NCBI RefSeq assembly: GCF_951229915.1
Contig: NZ_OX579588.1
Coordinates: 868,001 to 932,000 of the forward strand
Source of the DNA: Candidatus Ornithobacterium hominis
GTDB taxonomy: Bacteria; Bacteroidota; Bacteroidia; Flavobacteriales; Weeksellaceae
Direction: 5' to 3'
DNA: 64,000 bases
The notes under the pieces were generated by a model. It was not told the DNA's origin, did not search any database, and saw only the letters and a list, made by a program, of their open reading frames with translations. Both the position numbers and the translations under genes were made by a program. The number at the start of each line of letters is the position of its first letter. The first letter of the stretch is position 1. Shown piece after piece: positions 25,145 through 33,180 of the stretch.

Positions 25145-25626
25145 ATGAAAACAAATTTAAGAACATTAGCACTATGTTTAGTGCTTGGAACTAGCTTTAC
25201 CGCTATTACTTCGTGTAACAATGATGACGGAATAGAAGAAGTTGTAAAGAATAAAAAGAATAAATATACTTATTCTCCTCCAGCATGGATTCAGGGCAGC
25301 TGGGTGGATGAGGAAAATTAGATGAAACTACTGGTTATAAGTTTACTGAATCAGCTGTATATTTTGTTAGTAAGGATGGTGAAGTACCTATTGGTGGATC
25401 TGAAATTGATGAGAATTGGAAAAAGGCGGAGCATTCAAGTAATAATAAATATAAATTCGCTTTGTTAGGGGAACTCTTTATCTATGAAGTTGAATATATT
25501 GACGATAATCATGTAGAGTTAAAACTACCTGTTTTGGTTAGCGACAAACCCATTAAGTTTGAATACTATTATTTAAAATTAAAAAGACGTAATAAAGATT
25601 TTATTATACCAAAAATATTTGAATAA
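25145..25626 (+). pseudogene. Lipoprotein gene with frameshift in an A-run
   Basis: The gene begins with a lipoprotein signal (TNLRTLALCLVLGTSFTAIT then SCNNDD) and reads to a TAG at 25319. The sequence continues in another frame as LDETTGYKFTESAVYFVSKD and onward for about 100 residues to a TAA at 25624. Adding one A in GGAAAATT restores a single frame of about 160 residues. So this is a small surface lipoprotein of unknown function, inactivated or switched off by one base. Confidence 0.65.
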
Positions 25627-25649
25627 ATAATAAATTATATTTTAAGTTT

Positions 25650-25678
25650 AAAAAGCCCGAACTGTATCTGGCTTTTTT
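25650..25678 (+). terminator. Terminator after the lipoprotein
   Basis: AAAAAGCC / GGCTTTTT stem with a 12-base loop and T-tail. Confidence 0.75.
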
Positions 25679-25769
25679 AATAAATATAGATTTGTGTCAC
25701 ACAATCATTTATATAATTATTGTAGGCGTGGGGCAGTTGAGTGTCCTTAAATTGAGGGCAAAGCCACTC

Positions 25770-25823
25770 ATTGGTTACTTTTATAATACTCAACTTTGTT
25801 TTATTGGTTGCTTTTATAATACT
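25770..25823 (+). repeat. Tandem 21-bp direct repeats upstream of vapD
   Basis: ATTGGTTRCTTTTATAATAC recurs at 25770-25790 and 25803-25823, 33 bp start to start, about three helical turns. The second copy contains the -33 TTG of the vapD promoter, so a bound protein would control vapD. Confidence 0.65.
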
Positions 25824-25837
25824 TTTGATTATCTTTG
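25808..25837 (+). promoter_or_regulatory. vapD promoter
   Basis: TTG (25808-25810), exactly 19 bp, then TATCTTTG (25830-25837): a perfect Bacteroidota promoter. The vapD ATG is only 4 bp further, implying a leaderless mRNA. Confidence 0.7.
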
Positions 25838-25841
25838 CATT

Positions 25842-26129
25842 ATGTATGCAATATTATTTGATTTAGACACGAATTGCCTTAATGAAAATTATGAAGGCAC
25901 TACATATCATAACGCCTATAAGCTAATCAAGGATTTTATGATTAGTAACGGATTTGAATGGAAGCAAGGAAGCGTTTATTTCGGTGGTAATACAATTGAT
26001 GCAGTTACTTGTGTTCTTGCTGTCCAAAAATTAGCAAAACAATATCCTTGGTTCTCTACCTGTGTGAAAGATGTGAGAATGCTTAGAATAGAAGAAAACA
26101 ACGATTTGCTCCCTGCTATTTCTTTGTAA
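25842..26129 (+). CDS. vapD: VapD-family endoribonuclease
   Basis: A 95-residue Cas2-like fold ribonuclease. MYAILFDLDTNCLNENYEGT and NGFEWKQGSVYFGGNTIDAV are diagnostic for VapD, and VKDVRMLRIEENNDLLPAI is the conserved end. The frame is open 50 codons upstream, but that region holds the promoter and repeats, so ATG 25842 is right. VapD is known as a plasmid-borne mRNA interferase, sometimes with an antitoxin (VapX). No obvious antitoxin gene is adjacent. The tandem repeats upstream suggest tight control. Confidence 0.88.
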   Translation: MYAILFDLDTNCLNENYEGTTYHNAYKLIKDFMISNGFEWKQGSVYFGGNTIDAVTCVLAVQKLAKQYPWFSTCVKDVRMLRIEENNDLLPAISL

Positions 26130-26345
26130 CTAACACGCACTCACCTAATAATATACTCCTACGTGCCATAAGACTCAAAAACATCATTAAATCTAATGTA
26201 CGTTATTTGAGTAACTCCTTTTTGGTTGTTTAAGGGTGTTTTTAGCCGTTTTAAGCTATTTTTTTTAAATTAGATGTAAATACTCTACCTGAAGAAAAAA
26301 GCCATTAAATCGCTTTTAATTGTTTTTTTAAAAATTATATATTTG

Positions 26346-26478
26346 TGGGGCATTAAGGAAGGACAAAGAGGCAACGTGAGGACAACCTTGAGAAGAGCCA
26401 AAATGTGAACTTTATACGCAGAATTTTTCTGTAAAAATCAAATCATTCGGGTTAAGTTTTCTTACCCGTTTGATTTTC
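26346..26478 (+). ncRNA. Candidate structured RNA or attenuated leader
   Basis: A promoter box TATATTTG (26338-26345) is followed by an unusually G-rich stretch for this AT-rich region (GGAAGGACAAAGAGGCAACG). Then come a small hairpin CAGAA/TTCTG and a terminator-like hairpin at 26434-26477 (AAAATCAAA ... CGGGT ... ACCCG TTTGATTTT). This would give an RNA of about 130 nt, either free or as a leader that controls the gene at 26490, 12 bp beyond. Nothing else is seen in 26,130-26,337. Confidence 0.4.
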
Positions 26479-26489
26479 TAAAATCCATT

Positions 26490-26705
26490 ATGAAAGCAGA
26501 AAAAAATAACTATATATTTCAAGTTGATGATACAGTTCTTGTAGCTCCTCAAGTTACAGGCGAGAAAGATTGGATTGAGGCTAAAATTACTGAAATTGAA
26601 GATAATCCTTTCATTGGAACCGTGATTAATGTAATCACTCCTGAAGTAATTATATTTTTTGAAAAACCTGATATGTTCAAGCCTTTGATTAAAAAAAATA
26701 CTTAA
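26490..26705 (+). CDS. Small hypothetical protein, 71 aa
   Basis: An acidic 71-residue protein (AEKNNYIFQVDDTVLVAPQV, GTVINVITPEVIIFFEKPDM) whose valine-rich strand pattern suggests a small beta-barrel fold. I do not know the family. It starts 12 bp after the terminator-like hairpin and overlaps the end of the convergent toxin gene by 4 bp. Its spacing behind the RNA candidate suggests regulation by attenuation. Confidence 0.5.
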   Translation: MKAEKNNYIFQVDDTVLVAPQVTGEKDWIEAKITEIEDNPFIGTVINVITPEVIIFFEKPDMFKPLIKKNT

Positions 26706-26995
26706 TCTATCGGCTTTTCTCTATTACTGCGGAATAATTTAATATAAATTAATCCTTGTTCCTCTATCACCTCATATAACAGAGAAAACTTACCATTGAA
26801 AAAATTTCTTTTATACAAATTAAGCGACTTAATGTAATTAGCTAAAAAATAAGGGTTTTCAGATATCACTTTTTCTACCAATTCTACCTGTTGGATTATT
26901 TTTAAAGAATATTCATTACTCTTATTTTTTTCTATCCAAAAATCAAGGTTATCTTCAAGCTTTTTAGCAGCTTCTTCGGTCCATCTAACTTCCAT
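26702..26995 (-). CDS. RelE/ParE-family toxin
   Basis: A 97-residue protein of the RelE/ParE superfamily. The start is EVRWTEEAAKKLEDNLDFWI, the middle is QQVELVEKVISENPYFLANY, and the end is LIYIKLFRSNREKP with the strand-Phe-Arg pattern of the family. RelE-type members cleave mRNA at ribosomes and ParE-type members inhibit gyrase; I cannot tell which applies. It overlaps the antitoxin gene by 11 bp, typical for such pairs. Confidence 0.8.
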   Translation of the reverse strand: MEVRWTEEAAKKLEDNLDFWIEKNKSNEYSLKIIQQVELVEKVISENPYFLANYIKSLNLYKRNFFNGKFSLLYEVIEEQGLIYIKLFRSNREKPID

Positions 26996-27227
26996 ACTTA
27001 TCTTTTAATCTCTTAGATAAATCCATGCTACTTATTGTTTTTCCCTCAATAATCTGCTGATTAGATATTTCTAAACTCTCCATTTCTTCAGGAGTTGGCT
27101 TAAATTTGGATTCTCTATTGTATTGCTCTACAATTTCTATAATTTCATTGTATTGCTGAATAGGAATAACTACAGATAACGGCGTTCCATTATTATCTGT
27201 TATAAATTGACGATTTCCAGTAACCAT
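26985..27227 (-). CDS. Antitoxin of the RelE/ParE-type pair
   Basis: An 80-residue protein with a Phd/YefM-like N-terminus (NRQFITDNNGTPLSVVIPIQ QYNEIIEIVEQ), the region that binds DNA and represses the operon. A charged C-terminal tail (GKTISSMDLSKRLKDKYGS) would wrap the toxin. It is first in the two-gene operon, as usual for antitoxins, and likely stabilises the integrated element. Confidence 0.78.
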   Translation of the reverse strand: MVTGNRQFITDNNGTPLSVVIPIQQYNEIIEIVEQYNRESKFKPTPEEMESLEISNQQIIEGKTISSMDLSKRLKDKYGS

Positions 27228-27324
27228 ATTAATCTTTTTACAAAGATATTCAAATTAAATAATTTTTCTAAGTTGATAATAAACTGCAGTAATTTTTACC
27301 GCAGTTTATTTTACTTTTTACGAG

Positions 27325-27669
27325 TTAAAAAGAATCTCTCGGAACTGCTTTACCCTCTTTTTTCACCAAATTGAATACACTCTTAGATTTTCTATTTTTG
27401 AAAACCACACCCTTGAAAAACCCATCCGAGTGAATTACTAAATTCAATGTATCATTTATATTGTAGTATAGGTAATCAGAAGGGTTACATTCAATTATTG
27501 TGTTCTTTGATTTGAAAAAATAAATATCTCCTCCTTTACTGTTTTTTAGAATGATTTTTTCAACTATCACAAAATCAATTTCTCTATCAGGTAGTTTACT
27601 TTCTATTTCTTTTAAATTGCATGAAAATAGAAAAAGAGTGATTATTACAAATATTATGAAGTATCGCAT
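27325..27669 (-). CDS. Small lipoprotein, unknown function
   Basis: A 114-residue protein with signal RYFIIFVIITLFLFSCNLKE; the Cys of FSC is the lipidation site. The mature part is a lysine-rich beta-type sequence (FVIVEKIILKNSKGGDIYFF, SDYLYYNINDTLNLVIHSDG). I do not recognise the family. It lies 9 bp behind the TopB remnant on the same strand. Confidence 0.5.
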   Translation of the reverse strand: MRYFIIFVIITLFLFSCNLKEIESKLPDREIDFVIVEKIILKNSKGGDIYFFKSKNTIIECNPSDYLYYNINDTLNLVIHSDGFFKGVVFKNRKSKSVFNLVKKEGKAVPRDSF

Positions 27670-27678
27670 TACATTGGT

Positions 27679-28149
27679 TTATTTATTAAAATCAAATTCA
27701 ATTTTAAATTCATTATTAAGTTTTAACCTAGCGTCAAAACTTTTGCCTGCTTTAGATTTGAAACCTTTCAATAATCTTGTTTCTTTTTTGCTAATTAAAT
27801 CTTGAATTACTGATTCAGATATTTTTTTTCCTGCAATGGTTTTCCATATTGTAAAATCACAACCTTTTTTCCAATTTGTACAACCAAACGATTTTTTTCC
27901 TTCTAAAATATTTCCATTACCACATTTAGGACATTTTCCAAGGGTTTTTCTTTCAGTTGTTATAGAGGTTAGTTTGGTATCTTTACTAAAGATATCTTGA
28001 ACAATATTGTTTGTAAAATCTGTGATTTCTTTATAAAATAATTTAACATCTTCAGTTCCTTCAGCAACTTTCTTTAATTTCATTTCCCAGATAGCAGTAG
28101 TAATTACATCACTTACTTGCAAATCTTTGATAATGTTATAGTATTCCAA
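27679..28149 (-). pseudogene. TopB (DNA topoisomerase III) C-terminal remnant
   Basis: The frame shows the end of a type IA topoisomerase: KLKKVAEGTEDVKLFYKEIT, a zinc ribbon CPKCGNGNILEGKKSFGCTN WKKGC, and the C-terminal repeat ISESVIQDLISKKETRLLKG. The catalytic Toprim and Tyr domains (about 550 residues) are missing. The remaining start at 28149 lies in a region shared with the next truncated gene, marking a deletion joint. In Bacteroidota such TopB genes occur on conjugative elements, so the region was probably once mobile by conjugation. Confidence 0.6.
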
Positions 28150-28685
28150 TCCTCTATTATTTGATTAGGCTGAATTTTTATATCAAGTTTTTGCTCTTCT
28201 ATATCTTTCTCATCAGTATTTTTTAATTCATATTTTTTCCAACCATCAGCTCTCCAACTATTATATTTTGCTCTTATAAGACTATCTAATTCTTTTTTAT
28301 TTGATGCGTTTTTATAAGTTTCAATAGTTTTAGCGTAGTCTAAAAATTCTTCCTCAGTTGGAATTTCCTGTGCAAACTTATTTGGATTTTCTTTCGTTAG
28401 TAAAAATGAATTTTCTTTTTTTGTTTCTGAATTTTCTTTGAACTTTTGGGTTTCGATTGGCATTGTAAATTGAGTTTTTTCTTGAATTCCATCAATCTCA
28501 TTATTGATAGTATAAATAGTTTTTTTACCTGATTTTCGATTCCTTGAAATAAAACTTAAATCCTCAAGTTTTTTTAAAGCCTTTTTAATAGTTGGTGTTG
28601 AGAGAGAAAGAAGTTTAGATAATTCAGAATCAGATAAAACAAATGCCTGTTCTTGATTGTTTTTAAAAGATTTATTTATCGTATA
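28113..28685 (-). pseudogene. Helix-turn-helix replication/regulator-type protein, 5' truncated
   Basis: Open frame from 28685 without a start codon at its head. The N-terminal part is a winged helix (VLSDSELSKLLSLSTPTIKK, LEDLSFISRNRKSGKKTIYT). The C-terminal part (EEFLDYAKTIETYKNASNKK, YNSWRADGWKKYELKN) is like the end of plasmid/phage replication proteins. ATG 28463 would make only the second half. The 5' end abuts the helicase fragment on the other strand at about 28,690, a recombination joint. Confidence 0.45.
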
Positions 28686-28690
28686 TTAGT

Positions 28691-29242
28691 CTCTACAAAA
28701 TAGGAATTAAGGAGCTGATTGATAATATTCATAAAACATTAGCTGAAGATCTTCGCTCGACTTTGAGTTCTGGTAGCCGAATTTCTATTGCGGCATCTTG
28801 TTTTTCTATTTATGCTTTTCAAGAACTTAAGAAAGAGCTAGAGAGGGTGGAAGAGCTGAGGTTTATTTTTACTTCACCTACCTTTATAGCAGAGAAAACA
28901 AGTAAAGTTCAACGCGAATTTTATATTCCTCGTTTGCATAGAGAGCGTAGTCTTATAGGAAGTGAGTTTGAAATCCAACTTCGTAACGAATTGACACAAA
29001 AGGCTATTGCACGAGAATGTGCAGAGTGGATCCGTCGAAAGGTCAAGTTCAAGTCAAATAAGACTAAAGAAAATATGATGGGCTTTGGCGTAGTGGACAA
29101 CTGCTCTTATATGCCGCTAACTGGATTCACTACTGTAGAGCTCGGAGTAGAACGAGGTGACAACGCCTATACAATGATACAAAAAGCAGAATCTCCCTTT
29201 AGTGAACACTATACACAATTATTTGAACAACTCTGGAACTAA
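28691..29242 (+). pseudogene. N-terminal fragment of a PLD-domain SNF2-type helicase
   Basis: The frame reads LIDNIHKTLAEDLRSTLSSG SRISIAASCFSIYAFQEL ... VEELRFIFTSPTFIAEK ... YIPRLHRERSLIGSEFEIQL ... ECAEWIRRKVKFKSN. This matches the phospholipase D-like N-terminus of a large helicase found next to type III RM genes in Bacteroidetes. No ATG is present upstream, and the frame stops after FEQLWN where about 800 residues of helicase should follow. It is therefore truncated at both ends. Confidence 0.55.
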
Positions 29243-29344
29243 AAATAGATAAGGAAAAATCATTGGATAAGCAGATGCAACTAGTAGCCAGATTAATCAA
29301 AGAAAAAAGTACTTAGAAACGAAAGAATAAAGGAATAAAACAAT

Positions 29345-30057
29345 ATGGAAATAAAGAAACAAACCCTGACCTCAGCATCGCATAGCGAGTTTACGCTTGA
29401 GACACTAAAACAAATAGCCCCCTCAGCATTTACGGAGGTACGTGGGGCAGATGGCGAGCTGACACAGAAGGTAAATTTTGATGTGCTCCGTGAACTGTTG
29501 GGTGTGATGTCGATGAGGAGAACTTTGGCTTTCAATGGGTGGGCAAGCAGGCGGCAAAGCGAGCAGCAGCGGAGCCTACACGCCAGACCCTACGCCCCGT
29601 TGTGGAGGACAGTGTAGACTGGGAGACCACAGAGAACCTCTACATAGAAGGGGATAATCTAGAAGTGCTAAAGCTCCTCCAGCGTGCTTACCTCGGTAAA
29701 GTAAAAATGATCTATATTGCCCCGCCTTATAACACGGGCAAGGACTTTGTTTATAATGACGACTTTGCCATGAGCCGTGAGGAGATGGACGAGGCGATGG
29801 GTAACCTTGATGAGGAAGGCAACCGCTTGCGCCAGAACCCCGATTACAACCTCCGCTACCGCTACCTTCGTATGCAAGGCAAAGCCACAGGTAAAGATTT
29901 CGCCCATCTCGACAGCATTTTTGTCACACATCGCAATTCCAAAGCGATTCAGCTGATGCAACAAAAGGTAGTTGATTACGAGCAAGCTCTGCAACTAGAA
30001 CAGCAAGAGCGTATCAAAGGTGAGCAAGTTCAACTTAAGAAGTTGTTAGTGAAGTAA
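29345..30057 (+). pseudogene. Type III DNA methyltransferase (Mod), inactivated
   Basis: The start is SEFTLETLKQIAPSAFTEVR and KVNFDVLRELLG. After a frameshift or deletion at about 29,520-29,540, it continues PTRQTLRPVVEDSVDWETTE, NLYIEGDNLEVLKLLQRAYL and KVKMIYIAPPYNTGKDFVYN. The catalytic DPPY motif reads APPY, the frame is broken, and the protein ends after LDSIFVTHRNSKAIQLM, long before the AdoMet and target-recognition regions. G+C is visibly near 50% here, against about 30% in flanking DNA, so this piece came from another lineage (Bacteroides/Prevotella-like). Confidence 0.7.
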
Positions 30058-30101
30058 ACGAAAACGCCAAGGAGGCGATTATTCTTCCTTGGGGCTACGT
30101 T

Positions 30102-31835
30102 TTATTTTAAAAGTTCATTTTGGTCCAAATAAGCAATGAACCCTTTGATAATTGCTTCATTACGATTTAGGATATCGTCTTCTGTAAAATCATTTTTCTC
30201 GTTTGCCATTGCCAAGAGTTCTGAGATGCACGTCTGTTTCCTTTCGCCCTTACCCCCTTGCAATCCTTTGTAATACTTCACTTTATCAGTAAACCTATAG
30301 TCCGAAGATCTGATATTTATGCGCTGTTCAAGTAAAGACTTGTTTCCGAGAAGTTCTGCATTCCATCCATCTTTTAAAGGCTCATTTTTCACTCTATTTT
30401 TCGCATATATATGCTCTATGTCAAATTTGCTTTCAAGAGGGAGTAGTACTTGTTGGTTATGCTGATAAGCCCACCAAGTAATCATTGATCGTGTTATTTG
30501 TCTCTGATTCAGAAATCTATAACTTTTAATTATGTTTTCGAGATTATCTCTTTCAAACTTAAAATCAGAAAATGTCACTTCTTTACCATTAATCAGATTA
30601 ACCATTTCGCGATAAATAGGTGTGCGAAGAGCATTTACGCCTGGATTAGTAAGTGCGTATGCCCAAATAAATCCGATTGTTCGTTCCAAAAATTTTGAGA
30701 AAGCATTCTCTTCCAAAGAGCCATCCGACTGTTTATTATGCATAAAATAGACAGATACAAAATAGTACCACATGCCATTAGGTGCATAATTTAATACAAA
30801 TAGGAGTTGTAGAACTTTATCTGAAAACCTATTTAAGTCTTGATTATTGACATCGTACCAAAACTTTATAAGAATTTCAAGTTCATCTAAAGTTGTTTCA
30901 TTTTTCAAGGCTTTATATGTATCCTTCTCATAGAACTTACGTAAAGCCTCTGTTGTCGTGTTAGTATTTCCCTGTTTAGCTCGTAAGAAATACATATACA
31001 GCGTGAAAAGTTCATCTAAAGGAGAATCCTTACTCGAGTTAAATGCCAAAGAAGACAAACGCTCTAACTCTCTCCAGCGTTCTATAAAATCTTCTTTCTT
31101 ACCATTCTTAGAGTAGTATTTATAAAACTCAGCTTTGAAAATATCAGCATCGGAAAGAGGTTTTCCTCTATCGTTTAGTGTGGAAAAGATGCGTAATGCC
31201 GTATCTTGGTTTTCGGCTTCAATAGGTAATAAAATGCAATTACCAAGAATTCTAATAGGCAGATATGGAAAAAATGTTGGATAGTTTGCTAAGAAATCAT
31301 CTATTTTCTTTTGGAAGAAACGATAGTTCTCTGCATATCGACTTTTGAAATTATTTGGAGCAACTCCAGCTTTGAGAATATCTAAGAATTCTTCTTTATC
31401 ATCATCAGTAGCAACTTCAGAATCTATTTTCAAAGCTTCTTTGTTCGGTTCGTCAAACTCATTTGTTTTCCAAACACATTGCTCAATCATCTTCCGCATA
31501 CTTTTAGTTCCTTTATCCTGCATCATTCCTGAACGTTCATAGAATGCTCTCAATAAAAGCATTAAGGTTGTGAGACGTTGTTGCCCATCTATAATTTCTT
31601 GTTTGCCACTTCCATTCTTGAAAGTAACTATTGGTCCTAGAAAATACTCTTCATCCTGCCGGAATTTGGTTGCATCATCTTCTGGAATTGCAAAAGTAAA
31701 AATATCATCCCAAAGAGTTTGACACTCTGTTTCACCCCAAGCGTATGGACGCTGATAATCAGGAATAAGAAAATCGGTTTTCTTATCTACAAAAAGTCCC
31801 TTAATGGTTTTTTGGTCTATGTTGAGTTTTGACAT
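30102..31835 (-). CDS. GmrSD-like DUF262/HNH protein
   Basis: A 577-residue protein. The DUF262 part has the start TIKGLFVDKKTDFLIPDYQR PYAWGE and the motif QEIIDGQQRLTTLMLLLRAF (DGQQR, nucleotide hydrolysis/sensing). The C-terminal DUF1524 HNH-type part is SKFDIEHIYAKNRVKNEPLK with ELLGNKSLLEQRIN. GmrSD-type enzymes cut modified (glucosylated hydroxymethyl-C) phage DNA, and related DUF262 proteins (BrxU) sense phage DNA. Both motifs appear intact. It is encoded 55 bp behind the YhcG-like nuclease, probably in one transcript with it and the integrase. Confidence 0.82.
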   Translation of the reverse strand: MSKLNIDQKTIKGLFVDKKTDFLIPDYQRPYAWGETECQTLWDDIFTFAIPEDDATKFRQDEEYFLGPIVTFKNGSGKQEIIDGQQRLTTLMLLLRAFYERSGMMQDKGTKSMRKMIEQCVWKTNEFDEPNKEALKIDSEVATDDDKEEFLDILKAGVAPNNFKSRYAENYRFFQKKIDDFLANYPTFFPYLPIRILGNCILLPIEAENQDTALRIFSTLNDRGKPLSDADIFKAEFYKYYSKNGKKEDFIERWRELERLSSLAFNSSKDSPLDELFTLYMYFLRAKQGNTNTTTEALRKFYEKDTYKALKNETTLDELEILIKFWYDVNNQDLNRFSDKVLQLLFVLNYAPNGMWYYFVSVYFMHNKQSDGSLEENAFSKFLERTIGFIWAYALTNPGVNALRTPIYREMVNLINGKEVTFSDFKFERDNLENIIKSYRFLNQRQITRSMITWWAYQHNQQVLLPLESKFDIEHIYAKNRVKNEPLKDGWNAELLGNKSLLEQRINIRSSDYRFTDKVKYYKGLQGGKGERKQTCISELLAMANEKNDFTEDDILNRNEAIIKGFIAYLDQNELLK

Positions 31836-31890
31836 CTTATATGATTTATTGTTTTAATTCTTTTTATTGATCTTATCAGACATTACAAAG

Positions 31891-33168
31891 CTACTCTTGG
31901 TCCACGAATTTATTCAATTCTTCCTCCACCTCCTCCACAGTAGGCAACACTGATTTCAGATTTTCAGGGATAGTCTTTGTTAGTTGATAGTCGCTGACAC
32001 CGATTGGCTGATCGTAACCCGAGAGTGCATATTGTGCCACAACCTTGTCGCCACCATTGCAGAGGAGCAAGCCAATAGTTTTGTTGTCGTGTTCGCCACG
32101 GAGGGTATCGTCCACTACATTGATGTAGAAGTTCAGTTGTCCCATGTATTCGGGCTTGAATGGTGTCGCTTTAAGTTCGATAACTACGTATGCGTGTAGT
32201 TGGATATTATAGAGGATAAGGTCGGCATAGAAATCAGAATCACCTACTTCAAAATGCTTCTGCTGTGCTACAAACGCAAAGCCACTTCCCATTTCGAGTA
32301 AGTACTTTGTGATATGCGAAACCAATTGCCGTTCAAAGTCTCGTTCTGCCATTTTATCCGTTTGCCCCATCATATCAAAGATATAAGGGTCTTTCATCAG
32401 ATAGTTGGCAAGGTCGCTTTGCGGTTTGGGTAATCGTACCGAGAAGTTACTCACTTTCTTTGCCGTAATCTGCCGAGCGAAAAGATTGGTCTCAATCTGC
32501 ATTTGCAGAACATTACTGCTCCAACCATTGGCAACTGCCTGTGTAATATACCAAAAGCGTTCACCTAAAGGCAACTTACTGTTAAGCAGAATTACATGGC
32601 TTGCCCAGTTGGTGCGAACAATGGCAGATTGCTTGAAGATATCCTCTATCTTACTAATGTCGCTGTGATAGATAGCCGACAGCATTTCAGAAATCTCTCC
32701 TAATTGCGCAACAGGCTGTTGTACAATTATATCTCTTTGATTTTCGGTGAATTGAATTAGTGCAAGAGGTTCTTGCACTAATTGATTGAGTTCTTTTGTT
32801 TGGTTCAAAACACGCTCCAACGTTGGATTTTGAAGCAAGCTATTCACCTCAACCATTTTGTTCAGTATTTCCAGTGGATAAGCACTGGCGAACTGGCACA
32901 TATAGAAGATGTTTCTGCGAGAGTATCCCTTCTTGTCAGGATATTGTGAGCGTATAGCCTTGGATAGATTGTCGATAACTTTGCTTCCCCAGCCTTCTTT
33001 CTTTTGGAGGTAGAGAATAAAATGCCCCACCTTCCAATAATGGAAGAGCATATCAGCATTAGCCGAAGTAATCATGCGCACTTGTGTATGCTCAAGATCA
33101 GTACCAATGGCTCGTACAACGAGAGATAAATCTTGCTTATCGGCTTTCTGTATTTTATCTTTGCTCAT
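31891..33168 (-). CDS. YhcG-like PDDEXK nuclease (DUF1016)
   Basis: A 425-residue protein. The N-terminal DUF1016 part contains HYWKVGHFILYLQKKEGWGS and YSRRNIFYMCQFASAYP. The C-terminal PDDEXK domain has DFYADLILYNIQLHAYVVIE LKATPFKPEYMGQL, with the catalytic D and the E-x-K in IELKAT. A helical insert (about residues 95-165) is richer in Gln/Leu. DUF1016 proteins occur in defence islands and next to type I RM genes. It lies 12 bp behind the integrase gene and likely shares its transcript. Confidence 0.8.
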   Translation of the reverse strand: MSKDKIQKADKQDLSLVVRAIGTDLEHTQVRMITSANADMLFHYWKVGHFILYLQKKEGWGSKVIDNLSKAIRSQYPDKKGYSRRNIFYMCQFASAYPLEILNKMVEVNSLLQNPTLERVLNQTKELNQLVQEPLALIQFTENQRDIIVQQPVAQLGEISEMLSAIYHSDISKIEDIFKQSAIVRTNWASHVILLNSKLPLGERFWYITQAVANGWSSNVLQMQIETNLFARQITAKKVSNFSVRLPKPQSDLANYLMKDPYIFDMMGQTDKMAERDFERQLVSHITKYLLEMGSGFAFVAQQKHFEVGDSDFYADLILYNIQLHAYVVIELKATPFKPEYMGQLNFYINVVDDTLRGEHDNKTIGLLLCNGGDKVVAQYALSGYDQPIGVSDYQLTKTIPENLKSVLPTVEEVEEELNKFVDQE

Positions 33169-33180
33169 ATTGTCTTGGAG

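Noticed and set aside
25692..25841. Upstream extension of VapD by 50 codons
   Set aside because: It would cover the perfect promoter and the tandem repeats; MYAILFDLD is the conserved start.
25692..26129. VapD as a Cas2 gene of a CRISPR locus
   Set aside because: Fold is shared, but residues are VapD-specific; no repeats or other cas genes were seen anywhere.
29668..29994. Minus-strand 108-residue frame opposite the methylase remnant
   Set aside because: Shadow caused by the higher G+C of this segment; the plus strand carries the recognisable family.
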